This document shows positions 57,966 through 64,000 of a DNA stretch of 64,000 nucleotides, piece by piece. Position numbers and translations under genes: made by a program. The stretch is from Ruminococcus sp. GTDB taxonomy: Bacteria > Bacillota > Clostridia > Oscillospirales > Ruminococcaceae. Numbering within the stretch: position 1 is the first letter of the stretch; each line of letters starts with the position of its first letter. Location: assembly GCA_023667165.1 (NCBI GenBank), contig JAMPAO010000002.1:62001-126000 (forward strand), read 5' to 3'. A model generated the notes under the pieces. That model searched no databases. It was not told the DNA's origin and saw only the letters and a program-made list of their open reading frames with translations.

Positions 57966-58601
57966 ATGACAGCCAACCAAAAGAAACAGCTTCGCTCACC
58001 GTTTATCATTGCTCTTGCCTTGACGGTTGCCGCCTCTGCGGCGTGCATAGCGGTGAACGTTTCCGCCGCGGCGGAACGCAGCCGCGAACAGGCATGGGAA
58101 GAAGAGCTTGCAAACCTTACGTGGGAGCAGCTCGCCGCCAATCCCGAAAGATACGGCGGCAGTCCCGTAGGCTATGACGATCTTTACGACGGTCAAAGCG
58201 AGGGCGGCGTATGCACTCACGACGAAACCTTTACCGAACCCGTGATACCCGACGGAAAATACTACCCCGACGGTAACGCAGGCGCGGAATATTATCTTGA
58301 AATATCCGGAAACACCATGTGCTTTAGGGATAAAAACGGCGATCCTTACGGCGACCGAGAGTCCTGGTGCGGCGAACGGGAATACAAGGTCATAACCAAT
58401 CATTATACCGATACCGCCATGCTTTGCGCCAACTGGAAAGACGCCGAATTTCTGCCCGGATGCCCTTACCTTGACAAATATCAACTGAGAAGCGGCACTC
58501 AAGTGGATTTTGACGGGGACAGAGCGTATATCCATCCCTTAATGCTTACATACGGCGGCACGGAATCGGCGGAATGCGACAGGCTTTATATTCCGGAATG
58601 A
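57966..58601 (+). CDS. Secreted six-cysteine protein of unknown family, copy 1
   Basis: A 211-residue protein starting MTANQKKQLRSPFIIALALT, with a signal peptide or membrane anchor ending NVSAAAE. The mature part has a helix (REQAWEEELANLTWEQLAAN), then a beta-rich domain with VIPDGKYYPDGNAGAEYYLE, GNTMCFRDKNGDPYGD and a final ECDRLYIPE. Six cysteines in the mature part are conserved with the next gene, which suggests disulfides. No known family. The ATG at 57966 follows GAAGGGAGTGA. It is about 80 percent identical by eye to the tandem copy at 58660. Confidence 0.75.
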   Translation: MTANQKKQLRSPFIIALALTVAASAACIAVNVSAAAERSREQAWEEELANLTWEQLAANPERYGGSPVGYDDLYDGQSEGGVCTHDETFTEPVIPDGKYYPDGNAGAEYYLEISGNTMCFRDKNGDPYGDRESWCGEREYKVITNHYTDTAMLCANWKDAEFLPGCPYLDKYQLRSGTQVDFDGDRAYIHPLMLTYGGTESAECDRLYIPE

Positions 58602-58659
58602 CCGGATCTGCACTACGGTTAAATAAATTTATACTTTAAGAAGGGGTTGAAACACTTTC

Positions 58660-59313
58660 ATGACAGCCAACCAAAAGAAACAGCTTCGCCTCCCGTTTAT
58701 AATTGCCCTTGCGGCAGTTGCTGCCGCGTCTGCGGCGTGCATAGCAGTGAACGTTTCCGCTGCGGCGGAACGCAGCCGCGAACAGGCATGGGAAGAAGAG
58801 CTTGCAAACCTTACATGGGAGCAGCTCGCCGCCGATCCCGAGAGATACGGCGTAGCACAGCCCGAATCATTGAACGACCTTTACAGCGGTCAGACGGAGG
58901 GCGGCGTATGCACCCACGACGAAACCTTTACCGAACCCGTGATACCCGACGGAAAATACTACCCCGACGGTAACGCAGGCGCGGAATATTACCTTGAAAT
59001 ATCCGGAAACACCATGTGCTTCAGGGACAAAAACGGAAACCCTTACGGCGATGTCGAAGCGTGGTGCGGCGAACGGGAATACAAGGTAATAACCATGCAC
59101 ACCGACGACGCTGCCATGCTCTGCGCTGAGTGGGAGGACGCAAAGCTCCTGCCCGGCTGCCCGTATCTTGACAAATACCGCGTTCTCAGAGGTACTCATG
59201 TGGAATTTGACGAAAACGGCAAGGCGTATATCGCTCCCATCTGCCTGACATTGGGCGCGGGAGAAACTGCCAACGAAATGACGGAATGCGACAAGCTTTA
59301 TATTCCGGAATAA
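58660..59313 (+). CDS. Secreted six-cysteine protein of unknown family, copy 2
   Basis: A 217-residue tandem paralogue of the preceding gene: same signal segment (MTANQKKQLRLPFIIALAAV), same helix, and the same cysteine positions (VCTHDET, NTMCFRD, AWCGERE, AMLCAEW, LLPGCPYLDKY, ECDKLYIPE). Differences cluster in a short segment after PERYG and near the C-terminus, where this copy has extra residues. An AAGAAGGGG site precedes the ATG. Function unknown; it probably belongs to the same transcript, which ends at the terminator at 59328. Confidence 0.75.
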   Translation: MTANQKKQLRLPFIIALAAVAAASAACIAVNVSAAAERSREQAWEEELANLTWEQLAADPERYGVAQPESLNDLYSGQTEGGVCTHDETFTEPVIPDGKYYPDGNAGAEYYLEISGNTMCFRDKNGNPYGDVEAWCGEREYKVITMHTDDAAMLCAEWEDAKLLPGCPYLDKYRVLRGTHVEFDENGKAYIAPICLTLGAGETANEMTECDKLYIPE

Positions 59314-59327
59314 AAATATATGGTATA

Positions 59328-59370
59328 AAAACCGCCGGAGAACCGCATTTCTGCGGTTCTCCGGCGGTTT
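59328..59370. terminator. Bidirectional terminator between secreted protein gene and glgA
   Basis: A perfect 19 bp stem (AAACCGCCGGAGAACCGCA and complement) with a five-base loop (TTTCT region), between convergent genes. Confidence 0.85.
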
Positions 59371-59394
59371 GCTTTTTACGTTTGCCGGACGTTG

Positions 59395-60846
59395 TCAGTA
59401 TCCCAGTACCCTGTTGTAAAGCTCCTCGTATTTGCGCGCCGAGCCGTTCCAGGAATAGTCCGTTTTCATTCCTCTTGTCACCATCTGATCCCACTCCTTG
59501 CGGCAGTCGAAATAGATGTGCTTTGCGTAATTGATGATGTTGAGCAGCTCGTCGCCGTTGTAGTTTGCAAAGGAGAAGCCGATGCCCGTGCCGTCGTATT
59601 CGTTGTAGGGGATAACGGTATCCTTCAAGCCTCCGGTTTCGCGTACGATAGGCACCGTGCCGTAGCGCAGGGCGATGAGCTGGGTAAGTCCGCAGGGTTC
59701 AAAGCGGCTGGGAACAAGCACCGCGTCAGCCGCCGCGTAGAGCTTGTGGGCAAAGCCCTCGTTAAAAAGAATATTCGCCGAAACTCTGTCGCGCATATTC
59801 CATGCGTATTCCTTGAAAAGATTTTCATACTGCGGATCGCCCGTGCCTATTACCACAAGCTGCGTAAACTCGTCGCAAATGCGGCTGAGCGCGTATTTTA
59901 CAAGGTCAAGACCCTTCTGATCGGTAAGGCGGGATATGATGGCTATCATAAACTTGCTTTCGTCAACGGGGAGATTCAGCTCCTGCTGAAGAGCGGTCTT
60001 GTTAGCCGCCTTATTTTTGCGGAAGGTCCTCACGGTGTATTTCTTTGCAAGATTATCGTCCTTTTCGGGGTTGTAGGCTTCATAGTCGATACCGTTGACT
60101 ATGCCGCACAGTGACTGATTTCTCGCCCGCAGCAGACCGTCCAGACCCTCGCCGTAATAAGGGGTCTGTATCTCTCCCGCGTAGGTATCGCTGACTGTGG
60201 TGATAAGGTCGGAGTAGACCAGACCGCCCTTGAGCATATTGGCGTCCTTTTTATACTCCAGCTTATCCGGCGTAAACACGTAGTCGGGCAGACCGGAAAG
60301 AGATTTTATGGTCTTTATGTCCCATATTCCCTGGAAACGCAGATTGTGGATCGTAAATACCGCCTTGGTGCCGCTGTAGAAAGGATTATCCTTATAGAGC
60401 GTTCTGAGATAAACGGGAACGAGCCCCGCCTGCCAGTCGTGGCAGTGGATAACGTCGGGGCGGAAATTTATCACGGGGAGAATGGCGAGAACAGCCTTCG
60501 AGAAATAGGTGAATTTCTCGATATCGTATCTTATATCCGCGTAAGGCTTATCGCCGCCGAAGTAGAAAAGATTATCCACGAAATAAAACGTAATGCCGTC
60601 GTACTCGTACTCCATTATTCCCACATGGACCGAGCTGAAGCGTTCGCCCATATCCATATAAAAATGATGAACGTACTTGAAATTATCGCGGTACTTCGAG
60701 GGAATGCAGCGGTAGTTCGGAAGTATCACGCGGCAGTCGTATTCCTCCTTGTTGAACATTTTCGGAAGCGTTCCCGCAACGTCGGCAAGGCCGCCTGTCT
60801 TTACAAAGGGAACACATTCGGAAGCGACGAAAAGAATATTTTTCAT
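59395..60846 (-). CDS. glgA: Glycogen synthase (ADP-glucose type)
   Basis: GlgA extends alpha-1,4-glucan from ADP-glucose. The 483-residue GT5 enzyme begins MKNILFVASECVPFVKTGGL, with the substrate motif KTGGLADV at 16-23. Further motifs are DVIHCHDWQAGLVP, TIHNLRFQGIW, the second-domain NGIDYEAYNP, ISRLTDQKGLDLV, and PSRFEPCGLTQLIALRYGTV with ETGGLKDTV. Full length. GGAGGAG precedes the ATG. glgC and glgD are not in the window; glgP is 11 kb away. Confidence 0.97.
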   Translation of the reverse strand: MKNILFVASECVPFVKTGGLADVAGTLPKMFNKEEYDCRVILPNYRCIPSKYRDNFKYVHHFYMDMGERFSSVHVGIMEYEYDGITFYFVDNLFYFGGDKPYADIRYDIEKFTYFSKAVLAILPVINFRPDVIHCHDWQAGLVPVYLRTLYKDNPFYSGTKAVFTIHNLRFQGIWDIKTIKSLSGLPDYVFTPDKLEYKKDANMLKGGLVYSDLITTVSDTYAGEIQTPYYGEGLDGLLRARNQSLCGIVNGIDYEAYNPEKDDNLAKKYTVRTFRKNKAANKTALQQELNLPVDESKFMIAIISRLTDQKGLDLVKYALSRICDEFTQLVVIGTGDPQYENLFKEYAWNMRDRVSANILFNEGFAHKLYAAADAVLVPSRFEPCGLTQLIALRYGTVPIVRETGGLKDTVIPYNEYDGTGIGFSFANYNGDELLNIINYAKHIYFDCRKEWDQMVTRGMKTDYSWNGSARKYEELYNRVLGY

Positions 60847-60976
60847 GAAAGCTCCTCCTAAAAAACGTTATATTTTTGATATTTTAACCGTTGTTATCTG
60901 CAATAATATTCAAAAGCCGGTCTGCGCGGCAGAACCTGCGCGGATACGATACAGCTTCTTGTCTATCATTATTTTT

Positions 60977-61005
60977 ATTATAAAATATTTTTTAATGCAA
61001 GTCAA
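60977..61005 (-). promoter_or_regulatory. glgA promoter
   Basis: Minus strand: TTGACT (61000-61005), 17 bp, TATAAT (60977-60982), with a leader of about 125 nt. Confidence 0.75.
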
Positions 61006-61112
61006 TAGATTTTGAAAAAAATAACAGTCGGCAAAAATACAGGCTTTTTTCTCAAATAACGCCATCCTCGGCATCAGCAACCAAAGATAACATAAATGTT
61101 GCGTTCCGTTGA

Positions 61113-61141
61113 TTGAAATACCCGCCTGAAATGTGTATAAT
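61113..61141 (+). promoter_or_regulatory. Promoter of the XRE-AbrB and acyltransferase genes
   Basis: Plus strand: TTGAAA (61113-61118), 17 bp, TATAAT (61136-61141). The start codon at 61165 is only about 17 nt from the predicted transcript start. Confidence 0.75.
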
Positions 61142-61164
61142 AGTTTACGGGAGGTATGAAATAT

Positions 61165-61602
61165 ATGATTAGTATGAATCTTGTGAGCCTGAGAAAGCAG
61201 TGCGGCATGACTCAGGAGGAGGTAGCCGAGAGGATCGGAGTTTCCCGTCAGGCGGTGGCTAAATGGGAAAAGGGCGAAAGCGTTCCCGATATGTACAACT
61301 GCATTGCGCTGGCGGAGCTTTTCGACGTTACGGTAGACGATCTTGTAAAATATTCCGAAAAAAGCATGGGTATTCCCATAGCCAAAGGCGGCAAGCATTT
61401 TTTCGGAGCCGTCACCGTGGGCGAGCGGGGACAGATAGTGATCCCCAAGCGGGCAAGGGAGATATTCGGCATTTCGCCGGGAGATAAGGTCATGATCCTG
61501 GGCGACGAGGACAGAGGTCTTGCCATCGCCCCCGAACATATGCTTGCCGACTTTTTCAATTCCATAAAAGGTATATTCGGAGGTAAAGATAATAATGAAT
61601 AG
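61165..61602 (+). CDS. XRE helix-turn-helix fused to AbrB-type DNA-binding domain
   Basis: A 145-residue regulator with two different DNA-binding folds. The first is an N-terminal XRE/Cro helix-turn-helix (SLRKQCGMTQEEVAERIGVS, RQAVAKWEKGESVPD). The second is a C-terminal SpoVT/AbrB swapped-hairpin (GAVTVGERGQIVIPKRAREI, FGISPGDKVMILGDEDRG). This combination recurs in Clostridia. The start at ATG 61165 is spaced 10 bp from GGGAGG; an ATG at 61156 is too close. It overlaps the acyltransferase gene by 8 bp, so the two are translationally coupled and it probably controls that gene. Confidence 0.85.
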   Translation: MISMNLVSLRKQCGMTQEEVAERIGVSRQAVAKWEKGESVPDMYNCIALAELFDVTVDDLVKYSEKSMGIPIAKGGKHFFGAVTVGERGQIVIPKRAREIFGISPGDKVMILGDEDRGLAIAPEHMLADFFNSIKGIFGGKDNNE

Positions 61603-62698
61603 CAACGGTCATATAAACTATATCGACAATATCAGATGGGGAACGGTGCTGCTGGTGATATTCTACCATGTTTTCTACACCTTCAACACCGTCGGCGTTA
61701 TCACAAATATCGACGTAAAGGGCATACCCGCCTTTGACGCGCCGCTGTACTTTATTTACCCGTGGTTCATGTGCCTGCTTTTCGTAACGGCGGGAATGAG
61801 CGCAAATTACGCTCTGAGAAAGCGTTCCGGACGGGAATTTATGAAAAACCGCGCCGTAAGGCTGCTGGTGCCCTCCGTGGCGGGAGTGTTCGCGACCGGC
61901 TGGATCAACTCGCTGATAACTCTTCAGTATACGGATATGTTCGGCATTATGGGCGATGAGCTGCCGGCGTTCGCCAAATACATCATCATGTGCATGATGG
62001 GGATAGGTCCTTTGTGGTTTGCCCATCAACTGTTCGCCGCCTGCGCGGTTCTGATGCTGGTGCGGAAGCTGGACAAAAAGGATAAGCTCGGCGAGCTCGG
62101 AAAAAAAGCGAACATCATCGTGCTGCTTCTGATGTTCTTTCCCGTATGGGGATCGGCGCAGCTTTTCAATATGCCCATGATAGAGGTCTACCGCAACGGT
62201 ATATATATATTTATGTTTCTTCTGGGATATTATGTGTTCGCTCACGAAAATGTAACGGACGCGCTGGTGAAATACAAGATCCCCCTGCTCATCGCAGCCG
62301 TTGTAACGGGAATAGCCTACACCGCATACTACTTCGGACAGAATTACGCTTCCCACGAGATACTTGACGGAGCGTTCACGAATTTCTACTGCAATATCGC
62401 GGTGCTTGCCGCCATAGGCTGCTGCAAGGCATGGGCGAACGGCTGCAACGGCTTTACACGGTATATGAACGAAAGAAATTTCGGCTTTTACGTGCTCCAT
62501 TATCCGCTTATGCAGTTTATCGCCTATGCGGTCACTACATATCTGCATATGCCGATGCAGCTCAATTATATCGCCGTTCTTGTCCTTGAGATCCTGCTTC
62601 TGCCGATATTTTACGAGATCGTTGTAAGGATACCGGTGCTGCGGTTCCTGCTGCTGGGAGTGAGAGGACGGAAAAAGCCGCAAACCGAAAACAAATAG
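61595..62698 (+). CDS. Acyltransferase 3-family membrane protein
   Basis: A 367-residue protein with about ten membrane helices. It starts NSNGHINYIDNIRWGTVLLV followed by FYHVFYTF (the conserved catalytic-type His), with AGMSANYALRKRSGREFMKNR (in part) and GIGPLWFAHQLFAACAVL. It fits the acyltransferase-3 / glucan-modifying OpgC-like group. The acceptor is unknown; polysaccharide or lipid acylation is typical. GGAGGT lies upstream, inside the end of the regulator gene that it overlaps. Confidence 0.82.
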   Translation: MNSNGHINYIDNIRWGTVLLVIFYHVFYTFNTVGVITNIDVKGIPAFDAPLYFIYPWFMCLLFVTAGMSANYALRKRSGREFMKNRAVRLLVPSVAGVFATGWINSLITLQYTDMFGIMGDELPAFAKYIIMCMMGIGPLWFAHQLFAACAVLMLVRKLDKKDKLGELGKKANIIVLLLMFFPVWGSAQLFNMPMIEVYRNGIYIFMFLLGYYVFAHENVTDALVKYKIPLLIAAVVTGIAYTAYYFGQNYASHEILDGAFTNFYCNIAVLAAIGCCKAWANGCNGFTRYMNERNFGFYVLHYPLMQFIAYAVTTYLHMPMQLNYIAVLVLEILLLPIFYEIVVRIPVLRFLLLGVRGRKKPQTENK

Positions 62699-62721
62699 CA
62701 AACAGAGCAAGGCAAAAGTTT

Positions 62722-62762
62722 CGCCCGCCTTTTCAAAGGCGGGTGGGGTACCCCCACGGGCG
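62722..62762 (+). other. Nested GC-rich hairpins after the acyltransferase gene
   Basis: CGCCCG at 62722-62727 pairs with CGGGCG at 62757-62762. Inside, CCCGCCTTT/AAAGGCGGG and TGGGG/CCCCA form alternative stems. No T-run follows, so it is not a normal terminator. The rest of the 62763-62936 gap shows no gene. Confidence 0.4.
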
Positions 62763-62936
62763 ATCGTTTCAAGGTTTAGAGTATCCTTACAGATATCACT
62801 CGGCAGCGCAGAGAGCAATTTGCTTTTTACAGTTATTTGTAACAAAACTTATTTTTTCACATCTTGCCTCTTGCTTCTTAAAATTCTTGCCTCCGTAAGC
62901 GCAAAGCGGAGAGGTTTACCGGATATCTTAAGAGAA

Positions 62937-62984
62937 AAAAAGGGCCGCAGCGCTTGCATTATACAACAGCGCTGCGACCCTTTT
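62937..62984 (-). terminator. Intrinsic terminator after the Spo0A-like gene
   Basis: A stem of AAAAGGG-CGCAGCGC with its complement (one mismatch) and a 15-base loop; on the minus strand it is followed by seven T. It is 70 bp beyond the stop codon of the minus-strand gene. Confidence 0.8.
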
Positions 62985-63057
62985 GACGGTCATACCGTTA
63001 TCCGAGTATATTTTTTACGCCGGCGGCTTCGGCAGGGCGCAGATCCATACGCTGTGA

Positions 63058-63798
63058 TCATCTGCACTGCCCGAGCCGCAGACAGTCGCTTATAAGAGCT
63101 ATAAATTCCGAGTTCGACGGGCGGACGTGGGAATAGTCGATCTTGAAATGAAGCCTGCGCTCAATGTCCTCCACATCTCCGTCGGCTCTGCTCCATGCTA
63201 TGGTTATGGCGTGCCGTATGGCTCTTTCAACTCTGCCGGGCGTGGTGTTGTTTGACATGGCTACCGTAGGGTACAGCAATGTCATTACGTTGTCCATGAC
63301 GGTCATGTCGTTGGTTGCGAGAATTATTGCGCATCTGAGATACCTGTAGCCTTTTACGTTTGCAGGGATTCCTATTTTGCGTATTATTTCCGTGACAGTG
63401 CTTTCAAGCGCGTACGCCGGTTCGGGAGTATGCGCGATTTTTGCGGGAAGCGTTTCCGATACGTCCTCTGTCAGCATTAAAAATTCCGAAAGACCGACTG
63501 TCTTTCCGATATAGATCACACCGTCCGGAAGCTGTGCGGCGCCGATATTCCCTCCCGCCGCATAGCAGCGCGTGTTCGGACAGATGCTTTTGAGTATGCC
63601 GAGCTGCTCTGCAAGCAAGCCGCCGGCTGCAAGATCCGCGCCGATGAGCAGTACCGCAGAGTCGGGGCGGCATCTCTCCGCTGTGCGTATAACTGCGGGA
63701 ATATTGGGAAGCGTGCGGATATCGAGGTCGGGTTTCAACTGCACAAGCTCTTCGTAAAGAGGATAAAATCCCGATCCGCATAAGGTTACAAGGTTCAT
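63058..63798 (-). CDS. Spo0A-like regulator with degenerate receiver domain
   Basis: A 246-residue protein. Residues about 130-244 match the Spo0A C-terminal DNA-binding domain: TEIIRKIGIPANVKGYRYLR, TLLYPTVAMSNNTTPGRVER, AIRHAITIAWSRADGDVEDI and RPSNSEFIALISDCLRL. The N-terminal 120 residues have receiver-like length, but the double Asp after strand 1 is absent (MNLVTLCGSGFYPLYEEL) and no phosphorylatable Asp of the usual context is seen (VLLIGADLAAGG is the nearest). It may be a phosphorylation-independent paralogue of Spo0A or a divergent orthologue. AGGAG lies about 12 bp before the ATG. Confidence 0.8.
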   Translation of the reverse strand: MNLVTLCGSGFYPLYEELVQLKPDLDIRTLPNIPAVIRTAERCRPDSAVLLIGADLAAGGLLAEQLGILKSICPNTRCYAAGGNIGAAQLPDGVIYIGKTVGLSEFLMLTEDVSETLPAKIAHTPEPAYALESTVTEIIRKIGIPANVKGYRYLRCAIILATNDMTVMDNVMTLLYPTVAMSNNTTPGRVERAIRHAITIAWSRADGDVEDIERRLHFKIDYSHVRPSNSEFIALISDCLRLGQCR

Positions 63799-63834
63799 GG
63801 GTAAACTAAACTCCTAAGAAAATATTCCGGCAAA

Positions 63835-63854
63835 AAAAGGACGGCCGTCCTTTT
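63835..63854 (-). terminator. Hairpin with T-run in the Spo0A-like gene leader
   Basis: The perfect palindrome AAAAGGACGGCCGTCCTTTT is followed on the minus strand by further T residues, giving an intrinsic-terminator shape 36 bp before the start codon. A -10-like TATAAT lies upstream at about 63977-63982 (the -35 would be at or beyond the window edge). It may be an attenuator or the terminator of a gene outside the window. Confidence 0.5.
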
Positions 63855-64000
63855 GAAGGCGCACAGGACAAATATAACCGCAGAGGATATCAGACCCGTA
63901 TCGGGCGTTTCTTCGGAATACGCAATAATCGATCTTGTTCAACGGGCATGCCGCGTAATGCTATCTATCTTACAGGATTATATAATAGCATTTTCCGCGG
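63855..64000. other. Upstream region of the Spo0A-like gene
   Basis: No coding frame seen. It holds the candidate -10 (minus strand) described with the hairpin; the sequence ends at the window edge. Confidence 0.3.

Larger units (their letters stand above)
57966..59313 (+). repeat. Tandem gene duplication of about 0.69 kb unit
   Basis: The two secreted-protein genes are head-to-tail copies with unit spacing of 694 bp (57966 to 58660). Long stretches are nearly identical at DNA level in the signal region and around the VCTHDETFTEPVIPDGKYYP segment, with more drift elsewhere. Confidence 0.85.

Noticed and set aside
62722..62762. Third mobile element or tRNA-like fold after the acyltransferase
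   Set aside because: Hairpins are too short for the mobile families seen here and no tRNA features (T-loop, CCA region) are present.
61556..62845. 429-codon minus-strand frame opposite the acyltransferase
   Set aside because: The plus-strand acyltransferase has clear helices, family motif and ribosome site; this frame is its shadow.

Overview
The window looks like chromosomal DNA of a motile, Gram-positive Clostridia member, most likely an Oscillospiraceae/Ruminococcaceae-type gut or rumen anaerobe. The evidence is a Firmicutes-style fla/che operon with a two-domain FliY, a division and cell-wall (dcw) cluster starting with mraZ, a meso-diaminopimelate-type MurE, a Spo0A-family regulator, strong AGGAGG ribosome sites, many TTGACA-17-TATAAT promoters, a secreted GH26 mannanase and glycogen genes. 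Species is not claimed. No tRNA, rRNA, CRISPR array, prophage or intact transposase was seen.

Layout. (1) 1-17.4 kb, minus strand: a long flagellar basal body, hook, export and motor operon reading flgB-flgC-fliE-fliF-fliG-fliH-fliI-fliJ-fliK-flgD-TIGR02530 gene-flgE-flbD-motA-motB-fliM-fliY-cheY (cut by the window edge), driven by a good sigma-A promoter at 17.42 kb. (2) 17.7-24.1 kb: a membrane-anchored 3D-domain protein, then a plus-strand set of a small membrane protein, an amidohydrolase and a GH26 mannanase lipoprotein, then a membrane acyltransferase. (3) 24.2-29.9 kb: an ECF sigma factor with a membrane-anchored beta-propeller protein, a ferritin-like protein, BirA and a YtaF/MntP-like membrane protein. 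(4) 29.9-44.6 kb, minus strand: dcw cluster mraZ-rsmH-ftsL-like-PBP-murE::murF fusion-mraY-ftsW-murG-murA-ftsQ-ftsZ, with a promoter and three helically phased MraZ-like boxes in front of mraZ. (5) 45-50.3 kb: HD-domain protein, glycogen phosphorylase and a PAS-GGDEF diguanylate cyclase. (6) 50.5-55.7 kb: a TetR-controlled mini-cluster of acyl/aminoacyl-AMP ligase, free-standing carrier protein, free-standing condensation-domain protein and membrane-anchored alpha/beta hydrolase. This is the best candidate for an undescribed biosynthetic system. (7) 55.7-59.4 kb: endonuclease III, then a second ECF sigma/anti-sigma pair followed by a 59-residue secreted peptide and two tandem-duplicated cysteine-containing secreted proteins of unknown family. 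(8) 59.4-63.8 kb: glycogen synthase, an XRE-AbrB fusion regulator coupled to a membrane acyltransferase, and a Spo0A-like regulator whose receiver domain looks degenerate.

Three non-coding, 160-195 bp elements with terminal inverted repeats and no transposase (MITE-like) lie at 19.6, 50.3 and 52.3 kb. They have two kinds of termini but share a conserved internal core. Coordinates of genes are firm. Start codons were moved to the best Shine-Dalgarno-supported codon where the longest frame looked over-extended. Promoter and terminator positions were counted by eye and may be off by one to three bases.
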